Below, piece after piece: positions 1 to 15,054 of a DNA stretch of 64,000 nt. Position 1 is the first letter of the stretch, and every line of letters begins with the position of its first letter. Below the pieces are notes generated by a model. It was given only the letters and a program-made list of their open reading frames with translations. It was not told the DNA's origin and did no database searches. Both the position numbers and the translations under genes were made by a program. The stretch covers positions 49,105,928 through 49,169,927 of the forward strand of contig CM043959.1 in the NCBI GenBank assembly GCA_014529385.2. Reading direction: 5' to 3'. The DNA is from Adiantum capillus-veneris. Lineage: Eukaryota; Streptophyta; Polypodiopsida; Polypodiales; Pteridaceae.

Positions 1-416
1 GTTCACTTACCTTGGCTCTCAAGGAAGGTCAAGAGTGGAGAAACAACGTACCGTCAAAGCTAGTGGACCGTCAACAAGCGTCAAAATTGACCCTACTCAA
101 GACACTTGGAGCATCAACATTGTAAGAAATCCATAATTTCTTACCTATTAAGAGTTTTTTCTTCCTTATTTGTACCCTACATGGATACTCCCATTGTAAA
201 TATCCAATTCTATTTGTAAATTAATAAAATACTAACTCTACTAATTTACTAACACTAACCTACTATAAAAAGTCCTATCACCTCCACTTCTCTCCTCTCT
301 CTCTTCTTCATCTATCCCCACCAACTTCTTGATAATTCCAAGCAAAATAAATTAGATAAGTGCTGAAAATCTAACCCAACCATGGTTAGAGGAGTAACCC
401 TAGCCCTCAAAATTGC

Positions 417-423
417 TATAAAA
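417..423 (+). promoter_or_regulatory. TATA box in the 5' LTR of Tat-1
   Basis: TATAAAA in the context gctataaaagga, conserved at 7363-7369 in the 3' LTR. It is the best core-promoter candidate of this LTR; initiation would be expected about 30 bases downstream. The site is inferred from sequence alone. Confidence 0.5.
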
Positions 424-1079
424 GGAGGGTGTAGCTAGCACAAAAAGGGGGGAGCCATAAGCAAGAGCACTATGCTATAGCTTGAGAAGCCAAGCTCAAC
501 CTCTTTAGAAGGAGCTCTTGAGTGGAAGCTCATTGTCTTATGCATATGCATGTGTTGTATTAGGGGTGATTAGCAAGGGAACTCTATGCCATTGTAAGAG
601 AGAGTGATCATTCAATTGAGAGTAGGAAATCTATCATTTCTCCTACTAGTGTAAGCCCAACATTTGTTGAATCAAGGAGGGTGGATTTGGACTAAGCTTG
701 GATACTTTGTCTCTCTTCCAACGTAAAGTAGTGGACAACAATGGTGTGTAAGTGTCTTGGTGTGTTTTTAAGTTCTTGATAGCTTGTCTGTGGGTGTTGT
801 CATCAATTCAGCCATAAATTCCACATATTGTAAGAGGGCAACAGGGTGGAGAGGACTCCCCTGGCCTTAAGACAGTGATTGGGGTGGCTTTCTTGTGATG
901 TGTTGTGGTGTAATTTACTCAAGCTATGTTGAAAAATACTAATCTCACTTTGATTGGTCGTGACAGATTTTTAAGAAGGTATTAATGCAACAAGCATCCC
1001 CTCCCCCTTCTCTCTCTTTCTTACATATATAATTGTGTTTGCTTGATCACGGCCGATACATTTCAAAGCAGACCGAGCA

Positions 1080-1173
<94 letters not shown>
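1080..1173. repeat. (CT)n microsatellite inside the 5' LTR
   Basis: About 94 bases of uninterrupted TC dinucleotide. The same array in the 3' LTR (8029-8146) is about 118 bases, so it changed length after insertion. The open frames across it (Ser-Leu or Arg-Glu runs) are artefacts. Confidence 0.97.
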
Positions 1174-1175
<2 letters not shown>

Positions 1176-1350
1176 GCGTCCTAGTTCGCATCCAAAACTA
1201 GGTGGTGTCCCAAATTTGTGTAGGGTTAGGCTGTGGGTTTGTGTGTGTGTTTGTTGTTTTTTCCAACCCCAACCCAATTCAGTAGCACGGGAGCCTAGAA
1301 GGGTGCTTAGAGGCCACTCTTCTTGTTGCCCGCCCTGGACCGCCTCAAAT

Positions 1351-1368
1351 TGGTGCCCCCACTGAGGA
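1351..1368 (+). promoter_or_regulatory. Probable primer binding site of Tat-1
   Basis: tggtgcccccactgagga starts three bases after the LTR end, where the minus-strand primer site must lie. It is not the common plant initiator-Met site (TGGTATCAGAGC). The TGG start fits the CCA end of a tRNA, but I cannot say which tRNA. Confidence 0.45.
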
Positions 1369-1967
1369 CGGCTTGTGTATTTTTGTGTAGGATCAACCTT
1401 TAACATAGTCAAATAGGTTGCATGAATCACGAGAATTTGTATGATCCTTTTATTCCCATTACAAGGCAAAAGGTGCACATAATTGTTAGTACTAAGTTGC
1501 AATTTCAACGTGTAATTCATAGAATTTTAGGTCCTCTTAGGTTGGTAGAGATAAACGCATCAGTAAATCCCTTTATTTTGCCTCTCATTAGGTACAACCT
1601 TAGTTTGGACGTTTATATTTTTGTTTTGTTTTAAGCATTAGGTCATGCATAGACCATGGATAATGGCCCAAGACTTGAGGTTTTCCCCTTCCATTTCACT
1701 CCACACAGTAGAATAAACGTTGCAATTAGTAGGAAGATCCACTTTCAACAACGTATGGTGTTCATGTTTGGTGTCGAAAGAGTAGGAGAAATTCTGGCAT
1801 CACCAAACCCTGTCATCCTGCCTCTTATTGATTATCATAGGTCATTTGATGTGAATATTTTTATTTTGTTGTAGAATAGATTGCAATTTAGAAAATATTA
1901 CTGTGTAAATCTTTAATTAAAAAAAAACAAACAAACAAAAACGTGTTGTCACCTTAAAACTGATTCA

Positions 1968-3025
1968 ATGGAGGCCCAACGCCAAATGTCTGGATATCCT
2001 CTTTTCTTTGGAGAGCCTGGAGAGGATGCAGAATTATTTTTAGCAAATTTCAAGATGTCTTGTCGTATCAAGAGGATAGTAACTGATTAAGAACGCGTAG
2101 AGATGTTTGAAGTGGTCCTTAGGAAAGATGCTAGCACTTGGTTTGACTCGTTGCCTGAGGAAGTTAAAAGGAATTACACGGAAGTTGTGAATCATTTCAA
2201 GAGATACTTCTTTGATCCCCAAAACACTCAAAAACTATGGCAAGACATTGTTTCTCATAAGCAAAAATACCTAGATGACTACTACTTGTATAAGCAAGAG
2301 TTTCTACGTCTTTGGGCTGTATGGGTGAGAAATGTTGCTAACCCTGGTGATGGTGCAGAGTTCCTAAAGAAGGAGAAGTTCATAGCCGAACTCTTTCATG
2401 ACCTTAAGATAAAAGTTGAGGAAGGTGCACCTGCTACCTTTGATGCAGCTGAAACTAGGGCTGCTGAGAAATATAGAAAACACAAGTGCCTAAGGGGAGA
2501 GGTTCCAATAGAAGGTCTTAGACCCAAAGGTAAGTCACAAGCATCAACATCTAGGGAGATTCCTGAGGTAACGGCGAAAGTGATTGAGAAGTTAAATGAA
2601 TCTTTAAGCAGCTTGACAATTCACCTTGCACAAGCTGTAGGTCCAAAGGGACAAGCAAAGAAGTCTGAAGAGCGAGATCCACGACCTAGGAGAGTCTTGC
2701 AATGTTGGAATTGCGGAGAGTATGGACATGGGATGTATAATTGTCCTTGGCCCCGTGGGGAGCCAGGGAGACCTAACTTGAATTACCTAGTGATGAATGC
2801 AGGTGAAGGAACTGGTCAACAACCAAGGCTTCTACAAAGACCAAATCGAACAAGACCACCTCCACAAGAGGTAGAAGGAGTTCCACCTTTGCCAGATCCA
2901 AATGTGCATGTGGTAGAGGTGACAAACTCAAATGAGGTTGACATGGAAGCAAATGGCATTAAGCGTGGCCGAGGAAAAGGTAAAGAGAAAGAAGGTGTCA
3001 CATCACAGAGTGACCACCACATAGG
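1968..3025 (+). pseudogene. gag of Tat-1 with CCHC zinc knuckle
   Basis: The ATG at 1968 opens a frame that continues through one TAA stop (2088-2090) into the long gag frame. The part with WFDSLPEEVK and HFKRYFFDPQ has the look of a retrotransposon gag core, followed by a basic linker and a zinc knuckle CWNCGEYGHGMYNC (C-x2-C-x4-H-x4-C, about 2702-2743). A proline-rich tail follows. Just past it the frame runs directly into ILLGHKVSYKGIEVDPSKT, which belongs to the end of an RT domain. Protease and most of RT have therefore been deleted, fusing gag to the RT tail. The product would have formed the particle and bound RNA. Confidence 0.85.
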
Positions 3026-5611
3026 TGAGGATGAAGTGATCTTGCTTGGTCACAAGGTTTCCTATAAAGGCATTGAGGTGGATCCTTCAAAGACAAAGGC
3101 TCAAGAATCTCAAAGAGGTCATCTCATTCATTCAAAAGGTGAAGTATATGTCACGCTTTATTCACTTAGCTTCGGAGTTGCTTCATCCTTTGCAAAAGTT
3201 GACACAACAAGTAGAATTTGCATGGTCTTATGAGCTTGAAGAGTACTTTTGTAACATTAAAGTCATTTTGTCAGAGCTACCAATACTCATGCCTCCTTTT
3301 TGGGAGTACACATTCTTTGTTAGCTCTAGTGTTGGGAAGGAAAAAATTGGTGCAGTTTTATTACAACAAGATCCCCACAGTACCAGGATGCGACCCATCT
3401 ACTTTGCTAGTAGGGTCATGAATGCTTTGGAGAGAGGCTACACGGAGGCAGAACCCATGATGTTGTCTCTCATGTTTGCGGTGAGAAAGTTTAGATCCTA
3501 CTGGCTACCAAAACCTTTTGTAATTCTCACTGCAAAAAAAATTATTTCCTTGGGTGTCATCTCAAATGAATCTTAGCACCAGGATCTCAAAGTGGATTAT
3601 GGAATTGCAAGAGTTCCAATACTCTTTCAAGGTAGAAGATAGTGTGCGTGCACAATTGGCAGGGATCCTTACTTATAGGGTACATGAGAAGGAGATTAAG
3701 GTGCCTGAAGTAAAGACCCTACCATTGTCACCACCTAAAAGTATTCCTAATGCTTTTACCTTGTTCTTTGATGGATCTTTTCAACGAGTCACAGGGAAAG
3801 CAGGGGGAGGGCTAGTATTGCTCAACCCAAGTGGAGAGGTGGTCATGAAAGAGAAGGTCAATCTACCAGGTTCAACTAGCAACAATGAAGCAGAATACGA
3901 CACACTACTTCATGGTTTAAAGATATGCATTGGCCAAGGTATACAATGTCTCATGGTAAAAGGGGATGCACTTCTCATTGTGAAGCAAATTTTAGGCATT
4001 TGGGCATGCAAGAATGAAAGCCTAAGGACAAAAGTTCATGCCATTCGTAGATTGTTTAATCAATTTGAAGAAGTGCAACTATATCATATTCCTAGGAAAC
4101 AAAATGAAGATGCCGATTTACTTGCATAACAAGCAGTTACATGTGTTGAGAAAGAAGTGCAAGTCATCATGGTGGCAGCAACTGTCAAGCAACCGAGATA
4201 CTAGGGATTGGAGTCATTGACTCCCATTATTAGCTACATTTTGGAGGGTGATTTTCCACAAGACTTCACGAAGGCTCAGAAGAGGAGACTCATGAAAAAG
4301 GCAAGCGTGTATCTCTTTATAGAAGGATCCCTCTATCAAAGAGGGAAGGATCAAGTGTGCAGAAGAGTACCAACTATCAAGGAAATTCTAGCCATTCTAA
4401 AAGGTTTGCATGAAGAGGCATGTGGTGGTCATTTTGCCCAAGAGTTAACTGTGAAGAAGATTTTTCTTGCTGGGTATGTTTGGCCAAGTCTGCATGTGGA
4501 TGTCCAACATTGGTGTAAAAGTTGTCAAGTAAATGGGAATAGAAGACTGGTTTATGGTCCAAGGCAAATCGTACTTGCAAATGAACCCTTTGAAAAGTGG
4601 GGCATTGATGCTATAGGTCCTCTCCCTAGGACAAAAAATGGTAAACTCTACATTCTAGTGGCTGTAGACTATATGACTAGGTAGGTGGAAGCACAAAGTG
4701 TGGCAAAGGTAAATGAGAAAACAGTGAGCAAATTTGTCTACACTCACATTTGTTGTAGATTTGGCACACCTTTGGAGATTGTTTCTGATAATGGTCCAGG
4801 GTTTAGAAAGGGCTTGCTCACAGAGGTCTGTGAAGAACTTCACATTCTACATCGTCATAGTACACCCTACTATCCCCAATCCAATGGTCTGGTAGAAAAA
4901 GCCAATGGTGTCATTGCAAGCATCATTAGAAAGATGGTGAGAAACAAGACAAAGTTGTGGGATGACTTCTTGGATGGTGCCTTGTGGGCGTATCGAACCA
5001 CATATAGGGAAGCCACGGAGTTTACACCATTTCACTTGGTCTATGGCCAAGAGGCTTTACAACCAATTGAGCTCAACATTCCAACAATGCGACTTCATGG
5101 CAAAGCAACACAAGATGATCAAGAAGCATGGATAGATTGACTTCTTACCTTAGCTAAGCTTGAGTGGAAAATAGAAGCAGCATACAAGTGCTACAAGAGG
5201 AAAGCTACGCAGGAGAAGGAGAAGCTTAACAAGAAACTAAAGGACAAAGGCATCAATGAAGGAGATCTTGTGCTAAGGTATGACAATCGACTCGATAATT
5301 GTTTTGATGTCAAATTTGAAACTAGACGGCAAGGGCCATACATAGTCAAGAAGGCTTTCAATTCAAGTTACTATCAACTTATGGACTTGAATGGGAAAGA
5401 GCACTCCAGGAAGGTAAACGGATATCGCTTGAAGCCTTATTTGAGTTGCCTTCTACCAAAGATCTGTCAAAGGACATTTGTCTCATGTAAGTATTGTTAC
5501 ATGAAGCATGAGTGTAACTCCATCCAAAATTCTGAGGGGCCAAACAATGAAGATCTCGTCAAGGACTCTGAAGCACTCTCTATGGAAAAGATGCTTTATG
5601 ATGGTACATGA
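3026..5611 (+). pseudogene. Remnant pol of Tat-1: RT tail, RNase H, second RNase H, integrase
   Basis: In order: the RT end (GHKVSYKGIEVDPSK, about 3050); a Ty3-type RNase H (about 3280-3530, RPIYFASRVMN); a frameshift at an A-rich stretch near 3535; an archaeal-type RNase H (about 3755-4129, LFFDGSFQ, NNEAEYDTLL, DADLLA); the integrase zinc region (HEEACGGHF ... WCKSCQ, about 4408-4535); the integrase core with Asp in WGIDAIGP (about 4600), Asp in VSDNGPGF (about 4786) and Glu in GLVEKANG; and a C-terminal domain to 5611. From 3554 to 5611 everything is in one frame, broken by TAA 4127, TAG near 4200, TAG 4682 (where MTRW is expected, so probably TGG to TAG) and TGA 5138. It cannot make a working enzyme. 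Confidence 0.88.
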
Positions 5612-5624
5612 ATATACCATCATC

Positions 5625-5639
5625 CTGGGGGAGGGCTAA
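5625..5639 (+). promoter_or_regulatory. Polypurine tract of Tat-1
   Basis: ctgggggagggctaa lies immediately before the TG that starts the 3' LTR at 5640. The same core, GGGGGAGGGCTAATGA, lies at the corresponding place in Tat-2 on the minus strand (35637-35652), which supports both LTR starts. Confidence 0.8.
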
Positions 5640-8322
<2,683 letters not shown>

Positions 8323-11108
8323 ATACCTAGGGTAAAAATATATAATGTCCAGGCGCCCAAAGCCTTTAGGACTCCATCACTTACTCAATCTGCTACCTAG
8401 GCACACTAACTTTATAGCGTGGAATTCCCATTGAGCTCGTAACACATTAAAATATCACAATGGCTTGAAATAAATTGGGAATTGAAAATACATGACCATT
8501 TTGGAAAAATGTGACTCCAATCTTTCATGCTTCTTCATGTTGACCTTTGGTGTTCATTCGTAAGGCTCGGACCTTTAGAAGCTTTTGTCAACTGACGTTG
8601 AATCAATTAACATTCTCCCCTTCCGATTTTAGTGCTCATCCTCGGGCACTGTTGAAAAGTGTTTGTGGAGTCTATGGAAGGTTTTGATTGATTGTTGATG
8701 GGTGGATTGACTTCATTTGTCGTTGGATTTGCTGATGAGGTTCAATTTTCTAAAGCATCTTGATTGGTATGAATATGTCTGATGTGAGAGATGATGTTAC
8801 ATTTGTCTATTGTAATGGCATACTGATGAGGCTACTGTTTATTTATGAAAAGTATGTACAAGGGAAGTAGAATGATGAGGATCTAAATTAGGGTCTGATA
8901 CTTGGATGACCAAAGGGAAAAAACCCAGTGGGAAAAAAGTACCTTTGGGATACACGCATTATTAGAGTACTCATTTTTGGCAAACTCTTGAAATTTTTAC
9001 CTCAATGTGTCCTTGAGCTTACCCACTGGCTCGTACAACTTTTAAATCATACTCTCAAGTCAGATGTTGTGTTTGACAGTCTTCTGGTGCTATTCCTAGC
9101 CGTAGACCTTAAATTCTGCAACTTCACATAACAACTCACAATTGATTCTTTTGGAGAGAACAATGTTTTGAAATCCACCTCGGATTCTACTTACCCTACT
9201 CCTAGATTCTACTGCAATGGGGTTGTGGAAAGTGTCTACAAACACAAAGTTACTAACCTTGTCACCCACTTGTGGCCAATTATTTGGTAATTCGCTCGAA
9301 TCGGGCTCATAGCTATATGTACTGCTCGAGTGAGTTAGCATATGTATCATATACACCCGCATGGGATGTAAAAACTTGCAACATCTTGGCAAGTTTTCCA
9401 AGTTCGTATGCTAAGAACATATTCCAAACCGTGGAAATCACGATGCCAAATACCAAAAGGGAAGCCTTGCTTCACATAATTACTCATGTAGTTCTGGTGC
9501 ACATAGCTACCAGATACTCTTACCAATTTACAATGTCATAGCAAAAGAAAGTCGACCGTGTCGAGCATTCACAGATAATTGACCTTATTGAATTGTACAC
9601 TACATTGAAAAATAGAAAATACTTTCAAAAGATGTACCTCGTACTTGCTTGGCCTGATTATTGTTATCCTATAGATTTGTAGATGGAGCCTTGCACTTGT
9701 GATGTCTTAGAAAATTCCTCGGATGATGCTTGCTGACAATGGGTGGATCATTTCGTTTCCTGATTGCATTAATGACAAACAACTTGCCTAGGATCCATGC
9801 CCTAGCAAACAAAAGTGTTGCTTCCCTCCTCCTCTAGGTAGCACAAGGAGGAAATAAGTTGATCATGACTGTTGGAGTAATAATAAGTTGATCATGACCG
9901 TGTTCAACCTCCGCGGTTGCAGTAACTTGCTTGGGAGTGATGCCTTAGCAAATTCACAGGTCGCAGGCCATGCCTGCACTTGTCTTTGCATGTCAAAGGG
10001 CATAATAAGCCCTTGACTTTGTAGGTCAACCACATGCCAGTGGTTATAGAAGCTTTCCACATGAGCACCCTTGTACGGAGCCTTGCTCCCTTAGAATACA
10101 AGCCACATTCCACATGTATTTGGCCTTTATTGTCAATCTATATTAACGATGATTGAAAGCAGCATATGAAAAAATAAAAAAAGTTACCTGAATTTTGTTC
10201 TTCTGGATTCCGATAATGCCAAGAGTAGGCCTTGCTTGTAGCAAAATTTAGCTGTCAAAGATCCCTTCATAGAATTTGGAACTACTACATGATTTCCCAT
10301 ACATGCTTTGCATGTATCTTGCTGGAGCTTGGTACTTGCCCCAAGTTTTCCAAAGTTTCTCTGACTAGCCTTGCCATTGTACCAATACATGGAGTCGTAC
10401 CAATACATCTATTGTTTGTCAAGAGATGTCCTACTTCCAGTCATCGAGGGCCTTGCCTCATAGAGAGTTCCACTTTCTGTTGTCTAGCAAAGCTTCCAAA
10501 TTTGCCGATTCTAACCATGGCCATGCTTCTACCTTGAACACCTTGGAGCTTTCACTTTGGCGATCAGCACATGCACCTTGCATGCCATGCATGTGGAATG
10601 TGATTGCTTGTTGAGTCCCACTCCAGCCTATGCGTGAAAAGGCTGGCGATCATGCTCATGTGCAAGGATGTGTTCCTTAAACAGCTCAAGGCTTGCAGCC
10701 GTGTCAAAATGTCAAAACTGCTAAAACTTACAGGCTAGAGCCATGAGCCAAAGCCCTCAATTGGGGGGTGCCCAAAATTAGGGCATCCACCTTTAAACAA
10801 ATTTGAGAAGGATCCATGGATGCAGACAACGAACAACAGTGCAGGGGAAAAAAAAAATGTCGCACGCTCTATGGGTATCATCTCATGATGTAGTAGCAAT
10901 AAATTTTGATGATTCCAGCCCTGCAATCAATCCAAGCCCATCTAGTCTTGATTCGGTGCAGGTCGACTTCCGGCTCTTCTCCCTTCCAAGCGACGATTCC
11001 CGCCATGCCATTAGGTGTAGCCCCTTTGTCTTCTTCCCTATGCAAGTGTGATCACAGGGCCCGTCTTGCTAGTGCCTCTTTCTCATGGATTCAATCCCTC
11101 CATGAACA

Positions 11109-11110
<2 letters not shown>
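8323..11110. other. Low-coding region, no gene recognised
   Basis: Nothing here resembles a known protein on either strand; open frames are short. It lies left of an initiator-Met-like primer site on the minus strand (11401-11412), so part of it could be the non-coding interior of a non-autonomous LTR element, but I found no matching second LTR. Confidence 0.4.
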
Positions 11111-11334
<224 letters not shown>

Positions 11335-11400
11335 ATGCAAATCCATGCAAAGCAATCCGACCCTTATCCTTCCCTCCTCCATGGCTCTCCTCTCCCTTAT

Positions 11401-11645
11401 GCTTTGATACCAATGGGAGATAAAGGGACTGGAGCATGCTAATCTCTACCCAGCCATGCTCTATATAGGCTCTTGGCCTGCTAAACATAGAGACTCCCTT
11501 GATTGCATGTTTTTCATGGCCCTTGGCCTTGCACGGTCCTACCCTTAACATGACACAAGCTATACCTGAATCCAATTCCTCAATAGGAGTTTTTTGTACA
11601 TCTCTATAACTATGGTCCCTCAAGTTGATTCACATAGTAGTCTCC
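11401..11645 (-). repeat. Possible LTR with initiator-Met primer site, minus orientation
   Basis: On the minus strand TGGTATCAAAGC (11401-11412) matches the plant iMet primer site TGGTATCAGAGC at 11 of 12 positions. Next to it, from 11414, lies a stretch with tgggagata at one end and a TATA-like tatatag (about 11462-11468), as expected for an LTR read on the minus strand. The other end (about 11645) and a partner copy were not found. Confidence 0.3.
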
Positions 11646-11647
11646 AT

Positions 11648-11873
11648 TGTTGAAATTAGGGTTGCAAGAAAATACACACAATTTGGAGAAGACAAAGGAA
11701 ACTCAAGGCAGACAACAGAGAGTGTATTACTTAGCGTGCAATGGAACGATAGATAGCCCTAGAATGATGGGCATATATACAATGCACGGGGGAAAAAACC
11801 TCCTAGTGAAGGAAAAACATTATGTGTTCACACACATCACTACCACATGTATATGGTAAAAAATCCCCCTTGG
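11648..11873 (-). repeat. Probable 3' LTR and purine tract of a Copia remnant
   Basis: Read on the minus strand, the RNase H tail ending near 11938 is followed by a purine-rich AAGGGGGATTTTTT (about 11858-11873) and then by a stretch whose far end reads AATTTCAACA. This is the expected order of Copia coding end, polypurine tract and LTR. No second copy is present to prove the borders. Confidence 0.35.
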
Positions 11874-11937
11874 AGTGATGCGGTGAGCGAGAGCTAGCAC
11901 ACAGAGTAAAGGGAATTTCCATGCCCTGAGAACATGA

Positions 11938-12290
11938 TCAATCCACAAAGGGAAGTAAGCCCAAAGCTTTGCGGAAAGCTTCAAACTTCTCATGAGACAA
12001 TGCCTTTGTGAAAAGATATGCAAGGTTGTCCTCTGTTGGTACATAAGCCAAGCTGATCTCTCCTACTGAGAATCTCTCCCTGACATAGTGGTAATTCACC
12101 TCAATGTGATTTGTGTGAGCATGAAAAACTGGGTTCCTCGCAACTACCAATGCACTCTAACTGTCAGTGTAGATAGTGTTCAACACCCGAATCATCCATA
12201 AGGCATCTGAGCCATACACACTCAACTGTAGCTATGAAGATTGCCCTGTACTCAGGCTCACAGCTAGAAGTGGCCATAGTAGGTTTCTTC
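11938..12290 (-). pseudogene. Copia RNase H C-terminal fragment
   Basis: The minus-strand frame contains ARNPVFHAHTNHIEVNYHYV, then VPTEDNLAYLFTKAL and KFEAFRKALGL, the conserved end of Ty1/copia RNase H. Upstream (12160-12290) the reading continues with ATSSCEPEYRAIFIATVE, the preceding RNase H block. The normal Ala-Asp before IFTKAL reads Ala-Tyr, and a stop interrupts the frame near 12160. The rest of pol is missing. Confidence 0.85.
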
Positions 12291-12389
12291 TTGCAACATT
12301 CCAGTGTTGCATGATGGAGATATTCAGTGAATTCTTGCACATATTTCTAGCTATATTTATGGATGACTTCACCACTTCCTATGCAAAGA

Positions 12390-12602
12390 CAAAATCCCAA
12401 AGAAGGTTTTGTTAATGAATGTATTTGGTGTGATAGTATAGACCATGTAAGAAGGGATCGTGATAGTTTCAGTGATTCTTTGACAAAAGATGTTGTCTTT
12501 TTTAAGGATGGTAAAATCCACTTAAGAGAGACATGTCTACCTTTGAGAACTAACTTTGGGAAGGGGGGAATGCAAACCTTAATTGAAGACCTCTTCAGTT
12601 GA
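12390..12602 (+). pseudogene. gag-like fragment with defective zinc knuckle
   Basis: The frame reads NECIWCDSIDHVRRDRDSFS and goes on with FFKDGKIHLRET and LPLRTNFGKGGM. The start is a C-x2-C-x4-H-x4 knuckle whose last Cys is replaced by Arg. The block looks like the post-knuckle part of a plant retrotransposon gag, by resemblance only. No protease or RT follows. Confidence 0.45.
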
Positions 12603-12895
12603 TGCAGCTACTTATGAAGTAAAAATTGAGCATCTTAGTGAGATGAAGAGGTGAGTGACCATCATGGTCAAATTTGGCCAAATGTCATGCAATTGACTAA
12701 AAAGGGAAATCTTGCAAAAGAGATTCATGGAGCAGGTGATTGTTTGTAGAAGAGCAGCGTAGACGTGAGAATGCTAATGAAGGACCATCAAAAAGAGCTT
12801 CTAGAAGTGGGGGAAGAAGAAGCAACTCAATGCCTTCCCAAACATCCCCGACACAAGGAGCATCTCCACCTAAAGTACTCATGGATGAGTCTATA

Positions 12896-13378
<483 letters not shown>

Positions 13379-13379
13379 A

Positions 13380-14110
13380 CTTAACCACTACAATCTTTGT
13401 TTAAGCCAATGTTTAGGTTTTCGTTTAAAAAATTTGTTTAATAGAATCCCTACTTCAAATTTACGTACGCTGCATATCGACAATACTACATGCGTGCTTG
13501 CTCCTTGAATCAGATGCAAGAAAGCGAAGACAACAAACTATTGTCATTTTTTTATTTTACTAAAAAAACTAGCCCCTCTAACACTAGAGGAAAAGCATAA
13601 GTCCCCCTTCAACACTGGAGGGGATAAAAGTGGCGGGGGAAAGGCACATTCCTTACGGTATTATAAAAAATGTGGAGGATTGTGCCGACTCCACACCATA
13701 CTTACGTATGATTTTTTTTTTCCACAACACACCAACATTCTATGCACGATGTTTGCACAAAAGACACTAGCATTTTGCACGTGCATGTGGCTATATTGTA
13801 CGGTTTACTGCAACAAATAATTCCATGTTGTCAATTAACGCAAAACTTCTGCATTGTCTTTTTTATTATTAAGAATCCATATTTCCTTACCACTCTGTCA
13901 TTATCTGGTGATTTACTGATCAAGGTTGCTCATCCATTATGCAATACTATGATGTTGTTGTTGAAAATCTAGGGATCAATTGATTGCTAGTATATTGTTC
14001 AATATTATCAATTCATTGTTCTTCGAAGTTTAGAGGTTGTTTCTGTATACATTTCACTTTAGGGTATTAAGAAGAAAACTGAATTTTACTTCTGTTGTTG
14101 GGTAGATGTG
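13380..14110. other. AT-rich interval, no gene seen
   Basis: Only short open frames without recognisable motifs. It precedes the tandem repeat at 14115. Confidence 0.5.
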
Positions 14111-14114
14111 AAGG

Positions 14115-14560
14115 ACTGTACAACTCTCCAAAAGCCTGATCACTTCGACATCAATCATCCTCTCGATTGCAAATGTCGTGCTCTCCCATTCACACACTGT
14201 AGTCATCATCTTTTTTGTCCATCTTAAACTGTAAAATTGAATTTATTTCTGTTGTGTCGTAAATATAGAGACCTATATGACACTTCAAAAGCCTAATCAC
14301 TTCAACATCAATTTCCTTATTGATTGCAAATGTCGTCATCTCTCATTTGTATATGTCCCTGTCTTAAACTGTATAATTTATCGCACACCAAAAGCATGAT
14401 TACTTCGACACCAATCGTCCTCTCGATTGCAAATGTCGTCATCTCTCATTTGTGTACGTCCCCGTCTTAAACTGTAAAATTTATCGCACACCAAAAGCAT
14501 GATTACTTCGACACCAATCATCCTCTCGATTGCAAATGTCGTTGTCTCCCATCCAGACGC
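14115..14560 (+). repeat. Degenerate tandem repeat, about four units
   Basis: The block aaaagc.tgat.acttcgac, followed by ctcgattgcaaatgtcgt and by a cttaaactgtaaaatt tail, recurs four times (about 14130, 14288, 14388, 14498). The two middle units are about 110 bases and nearly identical; the outer ones are more diverged. It lies upstream of the kinase-like ORF and could be a subterminal part of the element that carries it, but that link is not shown. Confidence 0.8.
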
Positions 14561-15054
14561 ACTGTGGTGATTGACTCGTTTGTAGACACCCCCATTTTAA
14601 ACTATAAAGTTGCATTTAGTTATAGAATTTCATTGTTTAAACCTGCCTACTGCAAAGATCGGAGCCCGCCGTACTGCAACATTGGCTATCACTTTAGACC
14701 CCCATGTCGTTGTGCCTAACTGACCCACTTACTGTTATTTCCCATTGTAGGGGCACAATTCCCATTGGTTGTTACCCTTAGCACGCCATCCAATCTGAAA
14801 CAATTGCACTTCCTATTAGCTTGTAAGTGGAGGGCCCCTCCTATGTTACAAGCATGGATCTTGACCAAACATATTGCACTGCTTTATCAAATATTTGATG
14901 TCATGTAAAAATTTTATTTATATACACTAATGTATTAATTTCCATTTCCTCGTTCTTGTCAATATAGTACTTGTCATTGCTGCAAGAAATCTATCTCCCC
15001 TTTTGAGGTCTGAAGTAATTAATACTCTCTCCAATACATCATAATATCATTTCA

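Larger units (their letters stand above)
1..1347 (+). repeat. 5' LTR of Tat-1 (right part only)
   Basis: Near-identical to 6949-8322 apart from scattered substitutions and a shorter (CT)n array. It ends CTCA at 1347; past that point the two copies diverge (ttggtgcccc here, atacctaggg after the 3' copy). A TATA box (TATAAAA) sits at 417-423 after an AT-rich stretch, so the region from about 450 on is probably the transcribed R-U5 part. Confidence 0.9.

Noticed and set aside
1033-1365. Open frames of Ser-Leu, Arg-Glu, Thr-His or Cys-Val repeats (also near 7918-8360, 10906-11442, 12697-13065, 34396-34653, 52887-53204, 60154-60577)
   Set aside because: They are translations of dinucleotide arrays, which stay open in all frames by composition.
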